Source of the DNA: Pseudofrankia saprophytica
GTDB lineage: Bacteria; Actinomycetota; Actinomycetes; Frankiales; Frankiaceae
Reading direction: 5' to 3'
DNA: 64,000 bases
Assembly: GCF_000235425.2 (NCBI RefSeq)
Contig: NZ_KI912266.1
Coordinates: forward strand, 3,985,293 to 4,049,292
Below the pieces are notes generated by a model, which was not told the origin of the DNA, did not search any database, and was given only the letters and a program-made list of their open reading frames with translations. Numbering within the stretch: the first letter of the stretch is position 1; each line of letters starts with the position of its first letter. This document shows, in pieces, positions 40,201 through 47,531 of the stretch. A program made the translations under genes and the position numbers.

Positions 40201-40764
40201 GTCGACTATCTGGCTGGCGAGTCCAGGGTCGCCCAGATTCTTCCAGCACTCGACGAGGTTGCGCTCGAGGTAGCCCGCGGCCCTCGCGGTTCCCCACAGC
40301 CACAGGCCGGTGTGCGGCGCGTGCGGAGCGACGCGCACACGCAGTTCACTTCGCCCTTCCTCTACAGCGGTCACCCGGTACGTCATCCGGTCCGATGCGT
40401 CCGTTCCCCGGGGTGCGAGGTGCAGGTCGATCATGGCATCGACGCCGATCGGGCCCCGGGCCGTCGATACGGCGTACACGCCCTCGTCTACGCGGCGTGC
40501 CTGCGCAAGCGGTCGCGGTCGCGGCCGATCTCGGCGGTCGGGCGGTACCAGGGTCTGCGCGGCGGTGGTGACCTGCTCGACCCAGCTCGGCCGCACGAGC
40601 GCCTCCAGCATCGAACGGAGCACTGCTGACTCTGGCGGCAGAACGCCGAGGTACCAGTTGGTGACTATAGGGATCAATCGTAGGTCGATGTGTCGCCGTG
40701 GAAGGCTGTTTGTGACAGGGGTGCCCTCGTACGTGGCCAGGGTGGAGTACCGACTCGGGATCAA
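37249..40764 (-). CDS. SF1 RNA/DNA helicase fused to a PLD nuclease (Mokosh type II-like)
   Basis: A 1171-residue protein. Walker A is GPPGTGKTT (about 223-231), followed by a long Ala/Glu/Arg-rich coiled-coil insert (about 290-610). Next come the DExx-type box VFVDEAAAALLPD (about 645), SF1 motifs GDFRQLGPVRPT and TAHTFQGREFDVAIVDLV, and NVAITRARHRAYLLVSR as motif VI. The C-terminal part is a phospholipase D-like nuclease with one HKD motif (MHQKIVIVDD, about 1060) and SYN, then a Cys pair CPACG. The COG1112-like helicase plus PLD plan resembles type II Mokosh anti-phage proteins. The start is a TTG and uncertain; in-frame sequence continues upstream. Confidence 0.8.
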   Translation of the reverse strand: MIPSRYSTLATYEGTPVTNSLPRRHIDLRLIPIVTNWYLGVLPPESAVLRSMLEALVRPSWVEQVTTAAQTLVPPDRRDRPRPRPLAQARRVDEGVYAVSTARGPIGVDAMIDLHLAPRGTDASDRMTYRVTAVEEGRSELRVRVAPHAPHTGLWLWGTARAAGYLERNLVECWKNLGDPGLASQIVDGILTPVLATVNQAPGLSSDQARAYHACTTNGVRMVWGPPGTGKTTVLARAIDDLLTRGKRVLLVSATNIAVDNALLGVVLARDPPAGELVRVGPPALARIAQDDRVSLPRLVQARLRTLTGQLAELEQKIRQLEGDPALARLQELDERLDGFELVAHRAAQARVERDRALAARTDQLSAAESRLRAAEGARDELHAAWVRACDELGAISAVSERLAEASRLRAETARLDAHAVAAAGSLRAVGRRLTSLRERRAALPGGTPRAWLRNRAEQARLGAAVAEAERSLAAATWEHDEARRLADEHRALATPLAAEHESAAAPVTAGEVTRRQGAVADARKALRRAQASLDAAYQEVERLRAVRAQILARAGASDRDRAVIEAAERAGLPALADERAVLSKTAASVRDERSALERRYEQVLEALEKSRTETEPAIIRKARLVAATLTRFRIHSAVYDGPYDAVFVDEAAAALLPDLLLAAAKAQETVVLLGDFRQLGPVRPTVDESAPHAPWLLQDCFALVGVTEPATALAMPGCVALRTTRRFGPQLVELANRIAYDGVLVAGRPAPASADDAQIVLVDTDGLDGLGLDELGRVRLPAGQAGRWWLAGSLLARALAEHHRERGESSGIITPYRAQALATVDYLDDVGSLGGDPPVEAGTAHTFQGREFDVAIVDLVEDGGVPGWAARASLRSARPMDREGAKLLNVAITRARHRAYLLVSRRAVAAAYARSTLGAVGQLVRDGTIHVVRAVDLLGLPDPDGKDAPPTDPLVGELWEAFQGHVVVERIYDEAGYVTAVRDAIQDANHSVWIWSPWFGARQDALVPLLARARDRGVTVTAFVVDEKDWVHRRQRASSRHQDRRLGELAGAVSRLVRLRQMHQKIVIVDDETVFVGSYNTLSSTGRREIMIRHRGRRFAAQVLRHERAAQLAEPPSCPKEGAVMDGARSARAQGDGWHWVCPACGTQQQLPRDDNATRRTPRGGAGSSA

Positions 40765-40901
40765 GATCGATCGAAGCGTGCCTCGGTCGTCGACGGTCGT
40801 GACCCGACCTGGGCCGTTCGCCGAACGACCGGCTTGCCGAGCTGGGTGATCATTTTCTTCGGCGACGGGCGGCCGATCGGTGCCCGGCGGGCCGACGTCC
40901 T

Positions 40902-41084
40902 GGCTACTGCCCCGGCAGGTCGGCGCTCGAGGCGGTGGCGGTGTGCCAGAGGCGGTGCTGGGAACGGTCCTGGGTCATCGACCTGGACATCGAGAAGTTC
41001 TTCGACACCGTTCCGGATGAAGAGATCATCCTGGCGGTGCAAAGGCACAGCGAGCACCGGTGGGTGCAGCTCTATGTACGTTGG
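40902..41084 (+). pseudogene. group II intron reverse transcriptase fragment
   Basis: One frame reads GYCPGRSALEAVAVCQRRCW then WVIDLDIEKFFDTVPDEEII and ends WVQLYVRW. These match the RT2-RT3 region of bacterial group II intron maturases, including the RT motif A Asp in DLDIEKFFD. There is no upstream RT0/RT1 part and no downstream YADD, maturase or endonuclease region, so this is a remnant. It marks a former mobile-element insertion next to the helicase-PLD gene. Confidence 0.75.
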
Positions 41085-41158
41085 CAGCCGCGTGGTCAAA
41101 GATCACCGGCACGCTCGCTCGGCCGGGCGGCCATGGGAGGCAGACCCGCAGGTCGTAG

Positions 41159-41182
41159 TCGTCGTCGCCAAGTCACAGGTGG
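41159..41182 (+). repeat. weak third copy of the dispersed repeat
   Basis: The stretch tcgtcgtcgccaagtcacag shares the gCgAAGTCACA core with the stronger copies at 42603 and 63754, with several differences. It lies between the RT fragment and the 23-bp hairpin, so it may be a decayed copy. Low confidence. Confidence 0.3.
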
Positions 41183-41217
41183 AGCCTGCCGGCAGCGGTG
41201 GCCGTCGATGGCAGTCA

Positions 41218-41269
41218 ATGATCCGGTGGGATTTTCGGAGCTGGGACTCCGAGAATCTCACCAGATCAT
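41218..41269 (+). repeat. 23-bp stem hairpin
   Basis: Arms 41218-41240 and 41247-41269 pair at 22 of 23 positions in a plus-strand RNA, counting two G.U wobbles, around the 6-nt loop ctggga. A third arm, gatctggtgggatct (about 41281-41295), repeats the left-arm core and could pair with the right arm instead. It lies 130 bp after the RT fragment. It may be the remnant of an intron or mobile-element RNA, or an attC-like fold. Confidence 0.55.
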
Positions 41270-41379
41270 GAACAGGCCGAGGATCTGGTGGGATCTTGGG
41301 TGCGGCTCGGCGCGCTGCTCGTGGGTTTCCCGCCAGACAATCAGAAGGAGAAGTCCATCGGCGGCACTCGGCCTCGTGG

Positions 41380-41640
41380 CTACCTGAATGTGTCGGTCGA
41401 CAGGTCGAACGTCACCGTTGTCTTACCGTCAGGGGCTCCGCCTGGCGATGTCGCGTCCGCCGTCAGCGTGAGAACGCCGTTGTTGGCGCTGACGAAGGAC
41501 AGAGGTCCGGCGGCGGCGCTGTCCGTGAAGAGGCCGATTCGCTTGAAGCGCTGGTCCGGGGCATTGGACTCGCCGGCATAGACGACCAGCCACTGGCCGA
41601 TCCAGCGAGGCTGACCAGGGGTTTTGGCATTGCGAGCCCT
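41380..41640 (-). pseudogene. headless 3' fragment of an unknown gene
   Basis: An open minus-strand frame ends in TAG at 41380 and encodes about 86 residues with protein-like composition: QPRWIGQWLVVYAGESNAPD, then FKRIGLFTDSAAAGPLSFVS, and GKTTVTFDLSTDTFR at the end. No ATG, GTG or TTG opens it, and it stays open into low-quality sequence towards 41720. The alternating hydrophobic pattern suggests beta strands. It looks like the C-terminal end of a gene cut by a rearrangement. No family is recognised. Confidence 0.45.
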
Positions 41641-41722
41641 GTCGGCGCGGGGGCACGGAGTCCCGGGTGCCGCGATGCGGGGCCTGGGCGATGCCCGGCG
41701 GTGCGGGGAGCGGCGTGGGCGC

Positions 41723-42517
41723 TCAGCTTGGCTCGTGGTCCTCTCCGTCCGGGCTGGCGATCACGACGGTGTAGCCGTCGGGATCCTTCAGCCAGATCTC
41801 GCGGTGTGCCGGGCCGTTGCCCTCGCCGCTGGGCGGGTTGCGCATGGGCGGGTGCACCACCGCCGCGCCGAGCCGTCCGGCGCGCTCGACGGCGCCCTCG
41901 AAGTCGGCGACCTCCCCGAACCACAGCACCGCGCCGTTGCCGATCGGCTGGTCGGGGTCGGCGAGCTGGCCGTGGCCGTGCTCGACGTCCCAGCGGTGCA
42001 GCTGCAGGACGAGGGTGCCGTCGGCGGTGACGAGCCGCTCGTAGTCCTTGCCGCCGTGGTCGGAGCGCAGCCCGAGCAGCTCCTGGTACCAGCGGCTGGA
42101 CGCCTCGACGTCGCGCGCGACGACCAGCGGCTGCGGCCGCGGCGGGCCGGCCGGCACCGCGATGCCCAGCCTGTTGCCGGCCGGATCGCTGACCTGGACG
42201 AGGTAGCGGATGCCGCCCTGCCGTCGCGGCCGCCCGAGTACCTGGCCGCCACGCAGCTCGACCAGGCGCAGCGCCTTGTAGAGGTCGTCGGCCATGAGCC
42301 ATAGCAACGGCCCGCCGGGCCCGACCGGTAGGTCGGTGGTGAGCTGGCCGATGAGGCCCGGCGCGCGGAAGCCGACCGCGCCCGTGCCCTGGCCAGGCTC
42401 GTCGACCTCCCAGCCGAACACATCCCGATAGAACGCGGCGGCGGCGGAAAGGTCGACCGCCGGAATCCACAGATAACCAACCGGGCTTCCCGTCCCGGAT
42501 GTCGTCACGCCGCTCAT
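41723..42517 (-). CDS. two-domain VOC family protein
   Basis: A 264-residue protein with two fused VOC modules. The first opens GYLWIPAVDLSAAAAFYRDVFGW and ends VSDPAGNRLGIAVP. The second opens PLVVARDVEASSRWYQELLGL and ends WLKDPDGYTVVIASPDG. Tandem VOC proteins form the active-site pair within one chain and include dioxygenases and drug-binding proteins. ATG 42517 has gggagg nearby; ATG 42541 is an alternative. It lies beside the mobile-element scar and upstream of the dispersed repeat. The substrate is unknown. Confidence 0.85.
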   Translation of the reverse strand: MSGVTTSGTGSPVGYLWIPAVDLSAAAAFYRDVFGWEVDEPGQGTGAVGFRAPGLIGQLTTDLPVGPGGPLLWLMADDLYKALRLVELRGGQVLGRPRRQGGIRYLVQVSDPAGNRLGIAVPAGPPRPQPLVVARDVEASSRWYQELLGLRSDHGGKDYERLVTADGTLVLQLHRWDVEHGHGQLADPDQPIGNGAVLWFGEVADFEGAVERAGRLGAAVVHPPMRNPPSGEGNGPAHREIWLKDPDGYTVVIASPDGEDHEPS

Positions 42518-42602
42518 GTCACGCCTCCCGCCCAAGCACACGAACGAGTGTCCAGCACGCCGATCGTCGGCCGCGATGCGGGCGGGCTCCGATGGGCAGT
42601 GA

Positions 42603-42650
42603 TCGTCTGTGCGAAGTCACAGATGTGGGCCTTGATCACGAGGGCGGTGG
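42603..42650. repeat. dispersed repeat, copy 1
   Basis: tcgtctgtgcgaagtcacag followed by atgtgggccttgatcacgag matches the stretch at 63754-63796 almost base for base over about 24 bp and loosely beyond. The core contains a small hairpin (TGTG-cgaagt-CACA). It lies in the 186-bp gap between the VOC and flavin-oxidase genes. Confidence 0.55.
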
Positions 42651-42703
42651 CTGGCAGCCCAGGTCGGTGCCTGGGCTGCTCGCGCGGACCGGCGAGTGTG
42701 TGG

Positions 42704-44119
42704 TCAGGAGCGGGCGCGGGCGGCGGCGGCCGCGCGCACCGGGTGTGCCGACGCGATCCGGCCGTTCGGGTCGTAGCTGGCGGTCAGCGTGGCGAGCCGG
42801 GACAGGGCGGGCGCGTCGTACTTGCGCGCGACCAGCGCCGGGTCGGTGGTCGCGCCGAAGTTCGGCGCGCCGAGGCCGCCGGACCACGGTTCCATCGCGG
42901 CCATCACCTCGGTGGCGTGGCCGGTCGTCGCCGCGGCCAGCGGCGGCGCCGCGATGCCGATCGTCAGCAGCGAGTAGGCGGCGTCGCGGTGGCAGACGGC
43001 GCTCGGCTGACGGGGCTCGCGGGCGAGCGCCCCGCCGAGCAGCCGCAGCTCGACGATGACCTGGGGGCAGTCGGCCGCGGGGCCGGTCAGCGCGAGCAGG
43101 GTGCGCACCGCCGTGTCGGGCAGCTCGCGCAGCAGCACCGCCTGCTCGTGGACCGGCATCGGGTCGACCGGATCGGCGTGGATCATGCCGAGCGCGGGGA
43201 ACGGCAGGACGTCGACACCGCCGAAGATCACCGGTGCCAGGCCGCGGATCGGGTCGATCACCCGCTCACCGTCGGCCGGGTCGCCGACCCAGGCGAACCG
43301 GACCGCGACGGTGCAACGGCCGGCGAGCGGGGCCGGCACCGCCGGCATCGGCGGCAGCCGCAGCACGGCGATCGACGTCGACGCCTGCTCCGGCAGCGCC
43401 GCCGACCAGGTCTTCCACGCCGACATGACCCGGTCGGCGTCCGCGCCGTCGAAGTAGAGGCAGCCGCCGTAGATCTCCTGGACGTCCAGCAGTTCGAACT
43501 CCACGGCGGTGACGACGCCCAGCGCGCCCTTGCCGCCGCGCAGTCCCCAGAACAGCGCCGGGTTCTCGGTCGCGGTGGCCCGGCGGGCCACGCCGTCGCC
43601 GGTGACGACGTCGAACGCCGTCACCAGGTCGCTGCCGTAGCCGAAGCTACGGGCGACCGGCGACAGGCCACCGCCGGTGAGGTAGCCGACGACGCCCACG
43701 TGCGGGGCGGAGCCGGCGAGCGCGCCGAGGCCGTGCACGGCGGCGGCGTCGAGCACCTGCTGCCAGCGCACCCCGGCGCCGACCCGGGCCAGCCGCCGCA
43801 CCGGGTCGATGGCGACCTCGTCCAGGGCGCCGGTGTGCACCAGCAGGCTCGGGCGGGTCTGGGCCAGAGCCCCGTGCCCGGTCGCCTGCACCACGACGTC
43901 GAGGTCGTGGGCGTCCGCGAAGCGCACCGCCGTGGCGACGTCGGCGGGGTCGGCGACCGCGACGACGGCTACCGGCGCTGTCGGCACCGCCACGTTCCAC
44001 GGGGTCGCGGCCGCCAGGTAGGCGTCGCTGCCGGGCAGCAGGACCTGGCCGTTGATCTTCTCGGCGAGGGCGGCGAGCGCGACGACGAGGGACGGGGTGT
44101 CGGAGGCGAGCGTCGACAT
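42704..44119 (-). CDS. FAD-linked oxidase with BBE C-terminal domain
   Basis: A 471-residue flavoprotein of the berberine-bridge/6-hydroxynicotine-oxidase group. The FAD_binding_4 domain has VVVQATGHGALAQ, whose His is the usual 8-alpha-FAD attachment residue, and GSAPHVGVVGYLTGGGLSPV, where the Cys of bicovalent enzymes is absent. The C-terminal BBE segment (KYDAPALSRLATLTASYDPNGRI) closes the FAD pocket. Family members oxidise alcohols, amines or polyketide intermediates with O2. It is divergent from an MFS exporter, so the pair may make or detoxify and export one compound. Confidence 0.87.
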   Translation of the reverse strand: MSTLASDTPSLVVALAALAEKINGQVLLPGSDAYLAAATPWNVAVPTAPVAVVAVADPADVATAVRFADAHDLDVVVQATGHGALAQTRPSLLVHTGALDEVAIDPVRRLARVGAGVRWQQVLDAAAVHGLGALAGSAPHVGVVGYLTGGGLSPVARSFGYGSDLVTAFDVVTGDGVARRATATENPALFWGLRGGKGALGVVTAVEFELLDVQEIYGGCLYFDGADADRVMSAWKTWSAALPEQASTSIAVLRLPPMPAVPAPLAGRCTVAVRFAWVGDPADGERVIDPIRGLAPVIFGGVDVLPFPALGMIHADPVDPMPVHEQAVLLRELPDTAVRTLLALTGPAADCPQVIVELRLLGGALAREPRQPSAVCHRDAAYSLLTIGIAAPPLAAATTGHATEVMAAMEPWSGGLGAPNFGATTDPALVARKYDAPALSRLATLTASYDPNGRIASAHPVRAAAAARARS

Positions 44120-44270
44120 GGTGGCTCCCTGATGGGGCGGTGACCTGCGGGGTCACGAAGTGGAATGCGCCACCATGTCGCCCGGCGCTTGCGCGCCACT
44201 TGGGACCGCAACCGCCGTCCTTGCGGCCCGCTTGGCGCGGCCTTTCGACCCGGCGACGGCTCGCTTGGCG

Positions 44271-44306
44271 TCCTCCCAAAAATGGGTGTTACCTTCTTTT
44301 GGAGGA
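44271..44306. promoter_or_regulatory. imperfect palindrome upstream of the MFS exporter
   Basis: TCCTCC(C)AAAA pairs with TTTTGGAGGA across 15 bp (10 pairs, one bulged base), ending 26 bp before the exporter's ATG in an AT-rich patch of the divergent oxidase/exporter region. It is a possible operator for the TetR encoded at 45870, or a leader hairpin. Confidence 0.4.
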
Positions 44307-44332
44307 AGCATTTATTAGGAGGAGGCTGTCGC

Positions 44333-45886
44333 ATGCGTGGACCGGGGACGCGGCGGTGGTGGGCGTTGGGAGCGGTCAACCTGAGCGTGCTCGCCGTCGG
44401 GCTGGACGGGACGGTCCTGTCGGTGGCTCAGCCGACGCTGTCGACGGCACTGGGCGCGTCGCAGTCGGACCTCGTCTGGTTCTCCGCCGGCTACCTGCTC
44501 GTACTGGCGGCGGCCGTGCTGCCCGTCGGCCTGGCGGGTGACCGGTTCGGCCGCCGCCGCGTCCTGCTCGCGTCCCTGGCCGTGTTCGCGTTCGGGTCCG
44601 TCCTCTGCGCCACCGCGGAATCGATCGGGGCGTTCCTGGCGGGACGGCTGTTCCAGGGGCTGGCCGGCGCCGGCATCACGGTGATGGCGCTGTCGGCCCT
44701 GGTCGTCCTGTTCGACGAGGAGGAACGTCCGAAGGCGGTGGGGATCTACCAGGCCGTGACCTTCCTTGCCCTGCCGCTCGGCCCGATCCTCGGCGGCTGG
44801 ATGCTGTCGCGGTTCTGGTGGGGCTGGGTGTTCCTGCTCAATGTGCCGGTCGTCGTGCTCGCCGCCGTGATCGGCTTCATCCTGATCCCGGAGTCTCGGT
44901 CGACGGAACGGCCGGGGCTGGACCCGGTCGGCACGGCGGCGTCGGCGTCCGGGCTGGCACTGGTGATCTATGGCCTGGTGCGGGCCGGGGAGCGCGGCTG
45001 GGGCAGCCCGGACGCGGTGCTGTCGACGGCCGTCGGAGCCGCAGTGGTGACCGGGTTCGTCTGGTGGGAGCACCGGCTCGGCCGGCTGCCCACCGGCCGG
45101 CCACTGGTCGACCCACGGCTCCTGCGGCCGGGCCCGTTCCTGTGGGGATCGGCGCTGGCCGCGGTCGCGGGCCTGGCGATGATCGGCGTGCTGTTCACGA
45201 TGCCCCAGTACTTCCAGGGCGTGCAGGGAACCGGCACCCTCGGCAGCGGCCTGCGCCTGCTCCCGCTCATCGCCGGCATGGTCGTCGGCGCCGGGCTCGC
45301 CGGCCGGCTCGCGTCGGCGGTCCCCGCGCGGTCGGTGACAGCGCTGGGATTCCTGCTCCTGGCCGGTGGCCTCGCCGTGGGGGCCGCCTCCGCGCCCACC
45401 TCCGGCCTCGCGTTCACGGCCGGCTGGACGGCACTGGTCGGCGCGGGCACAGGACTGGCCCTGTCCGCGTCGACCGCGGCGGCGCTGGCCGGGCTGTCGG
45501 CTGAACGCAGCGGCACCGAGTCCGCCGTCGTGCAGGCGTTCAACAAGACGAGCGGCCCGCTCGGCACGGCGATCACCGGCAGCGTCCTCGTCGCGGCCTA
45601 CCACGCCCGGCTCGGCGACGCCGCGTTGCCGACGGCGGTGGCCGCGCCCGCGCACCGGAGCCTCTACGACGGCACGGCCGCCGCGCGGGCAGCCGGTGCG
45701 CCCGGACTGGAACAGGCGGTCCGGACGGCGTTCGTCGACGGCATGAGCGCCGCGTTCCTGGCGGCGGCCGCGATCGCCACGCTCGGAGCGTTCGCGGCCC
45801 TGGCCCTCCTTCCCGGCCGGCGATCCCGTAGAACGGAGTCCGGCCAGTCGATCGAGGAAGGGACGGCCGATGCCGCCGCGCACTGA
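44333..45886 (+). CDS. MFS drug exporter (DHA2, 14-TM, EmrB/QacA-like)
   Basis: A 517-residue integral membrane transporter with about 14 hydrophobic helices. It shows the DHA2 signatures LDGTVLSVAQPTL (motif D1), GDRFGRRRVLL (motif A) and GPILGGWMLS (motif C, antiporter type). It would export hydrophobic compounds by proton antiport. aggaggagg ends seven bases before ATG 44333, fixing the start. Its 3' end overlaps the TetR gene by 17 bp, so the repressor is co-transcribed, a typical feedback arrangement. The flavin oxidase is divergent. Confidence 0.9.
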   Translation: MRGPGTRRWWALGAVNLSVLAVGLDGTVLSVAQPTLSTALGASQSDLVWFSAGYLLVLAAAVLPVGLAGDRFGRRRVLLASLAVFAFGSVLCATAESIGAFLAGRLFQGLAGAGITVMALSALVVLFDEEERPKAVGIYQAVTFLALPLGPILGGWMLSRFWWGWVFLLNVPVVVLAAVIGFILIPESRSTERPGLDPVGTAASASGLALVIYGLVRAGERGWGSPDAVLSTAVGAAVVTGFVWWEHRLGRLPTGRPLVDPRLLRPGPFLWGSALAAVAGLAMIGVLFTMPQYFQGVQGTGTLGSGLRLLPLIAGMVVGAGLAGRLASAVPARSVTALGFLLLAGGLAVGAASAPTSGLAFTAGWTALVGAGTGLALSASTAAALAGLSAERSGTESAVVQAFNKTSGPLGTAITGSVLVAAYHARLGDAALPTAVAAPAHRSLYDGTAAARAAGAPGLEQAVRTAFVDGMSAAFLAAAAIATLGAFAALALLPGRRSRRTESGQSIEEGTADAAAH

Positions 45887-46472
45887 CCCGGCCACACCCG
45901 GCCTGCGAGAACGCAAGAAAGCCAGGACACGAGCCACCATCCAGGCCCACGCCCTGCGGCTGTTCCACGAGCAGGGCTACCAGGCCACCACCGTCGAACA
46001 GATCATCGACGCCGCCGAGGTGTCGGAGACGACGTTCTTCCGCTACTTCCGCACGAAGGAGGACGTCGTCCTGCACGACGACCTCGACCCCCTGATCATC
46101 GAGGCCTTCCAGAACCAGCCCGCGGAGCTCACGCCCATCCAGGCGATCCGGGCGGCGATCCGCCTGCAGTTCGACCTGCTCACCCCGGACCAGCGGCGGG
46201 CGGTACAGGAGCGCACCTCGCTCATCGTCGCCGAGCCCGCCCTACGCGCCGCCATGCTCGACCAGATCTCCCAGGCGATGCTCCTGCTCGCCGACGCGAT
46301 AGCCGACCGGGTGGGCCGCCCGAGGGATGACCTCGCCGTGCGCACCGTCGCCGGCAGCGCGATCGGTGCCATGCTCGCGACCCTGCCGGCCCTGGCCGAG
46401 AACTCCGACGCGGACCTGCCCGACCTCGTCGACCAGGCACTCGGCCACCTGGAGGCCGGCCTACCGGTGTGA
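45870..46472 (+). CDS. TetR family regulator of the MFS exporter
   Basis: 200 residues. The helix-turn-helix TTVEQIIDAAEVSETTFFRYFRTKEDVVLHDD is nearly identical in plan to other actinobacterial efflux TetRs. A helical ligand domain follows (AIRLQFDLLTPDQRRAVQER). ATG 45870 overlaps the exporter's end by 17 bp, so expression is coupled. It probably represses the exporter operon, possibly through the palindrome at 44271. Confidence 0.85.
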   Translation: MPPRTDPATPGLRERKKARTRATIQAHALRLFHEQGYQATTVEQIIDAAEVSETTFFRYFRTKEDVVLHDDLDPLIIEAFQNQPAELTPIQAIRAAIRLQFDLLTPDQRRAVQERTSLIVAEPALRAAMLDQISQAMLLLADAIADRVGRPRDDLAVRTVAGSAIGAMLATLPALAENSDADLPDLVDQALGHLEAGLPV

Positions 46473-46616
46473 CCCGGCGCCGGATCCGGCCAGGCGGGCG
46501 TCCGGAGATGGGGTCACCTGCCGGTTCTCCGCCGACAGCTCGGCCGCGGGCGCCCAGGGATTCCTGAACGCCGCCGGCCCCGCGACGAGGTGGGCGACGT
46601 GATCGCCGGCCTCGTC

Positions 46617-47480
46617 TCAGGTCGTGGCGAGGATGGCGGCGGCTACTCGGTCGGGGTGGTCGAGGGGGAGGAACGTCCGGCCGCCCGCGACGGTCTCGAA
46701 GGTCGCGTCGGCGAAGGCACCGGCCAGGCGCCGACCGAGGTCGACGGGGAAGTAACCGTCGTCGTCGCCCCAGAGGACGCGCACCGGGCCGGCTGTCTGC
46801 TTGAGCCGGGTCGAGACGTCGAGCAGGTCGTTCGGATCGATGCCGCGGGCCACCTTGGCCAGGTCGCGGCGGATCCTCCCGTCGGCAAGCGGCCTGACCC
46901 AGCTTCCGGTCAGCTCGGGGTCGAAGGGCTGGCTCGCCAGGGGGCCGAAACCGAACCGCCCGTGCCGCAGCCGAGCCGACCGGAGCCCGGGGGCCATCGC
47001 CGCGACGAGCGCCGGGTGGCGAAGGGCGCGGATCAGCGGCACGAGGGGCGGCGGGGGAAAGGCGTCGAAGGCGTCGCAGTTGGTGAGCACGACGCGGCCG
47101 ATGGGGGCCGGGTCGGTGTCGAGGACGAACTGGGCTATCGCGCCGCCGGTGTCGTTGCCGACGAGGGTGACGTCCCGCAGGTCGAGGGCCGCGATCAGGT
47201 CGAGCGCGAGGCGGGCGACGCCGCGTGGGGTGAGGTCGGCGTCGGGACGCATCGGCGCCGGATGGGCGCCGAGGGGCAGGGCCGGCGCGTAGCTGCGCAC
47301 GCCGTGCTGGGCGAGCAGGTCGGCCACGGCGGCCCATAGCCGGCCGTCGACGAGGAGGCCGTGCAGGAAGACCACCGGCGGCCGGTCCGATGCCTGTGGC
47401 CCGGCCGCGCGGTAGGAGACCTGGCCCTGGGGGAGATCGATGACTTCGAGGGGAGGTGAGGCTTCCACACGAAGGAACAT
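46617..47480 (-). CDS. alpha/beta hydrolase
   Basis: A 287-residue alpha/beta hydrolase. The oxyanion region is PPVVFLHGLLVDGRLW. The nucleophile elbow is LVGNDTGGAIAQ, with Asp rather than Ser, as in haloalkane dehalogenases and epoxide hydrolases. An acid candidate lies in RVLWGDDDGYFP, and the base His is in FLPLDHPDRVAAAI. ATG 47480 starts within the palindrome shared with the divergent TetR gene. The Asp nucleophile argues for dehalogenase- or epoxide-hydrolase-type chemistry. Confidence 0.82.
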   Translation of the reverse strand: MFLRVEASPPLEVIDLPQGQVSYRAAGPQASDRPPVVFLHGLLVDGRLWAAVADLLAQHGVRSYAPALPLGAHPAPMRPDADLTPRGVARLALDLIAALDLRDVTLVGNDTGGAIAQFVLDTDPAPIGRVVLTNCDAFDAFPPPPLVPLIRALRHPALVAAMAPGLRSARLRHGRFGFGPLASQPFDPELTGSWVRPLADGRIRRDLAKVARGIDPNDLLDVSTRLKQTAGPVRVLWGDDDGYFPVDLGRRLAGAFADATFETVAGGRTFLPLDHPDRVAAAILATT

Positions 47481-47497
47481 ACCGACAGCCTGTATGT
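47477..47497. promoter_or_regulatory. palindromic TetR operator between divergent genes
   Basis: ACATAC and GTATGT form a perfect 6-bp inverted repeat separated by 9 bp. It overlaps the start codon of the hydrolase and lies about 35 bp before the TetR gene, the classic position for a repressor controlling itself and its target. Confidence 0.6.
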
Positions 47498-47531
47498 AAA
47501 ACAACGGTCCAGAAGGGGGGAGAATCTGGCT

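Noticed and set aside
40902-41300. Active retron or group II intron
   Set aside because: Only the RT2-RT3 part remains, without the YADD motif, maturase or endonuclease, so no functional element is present.
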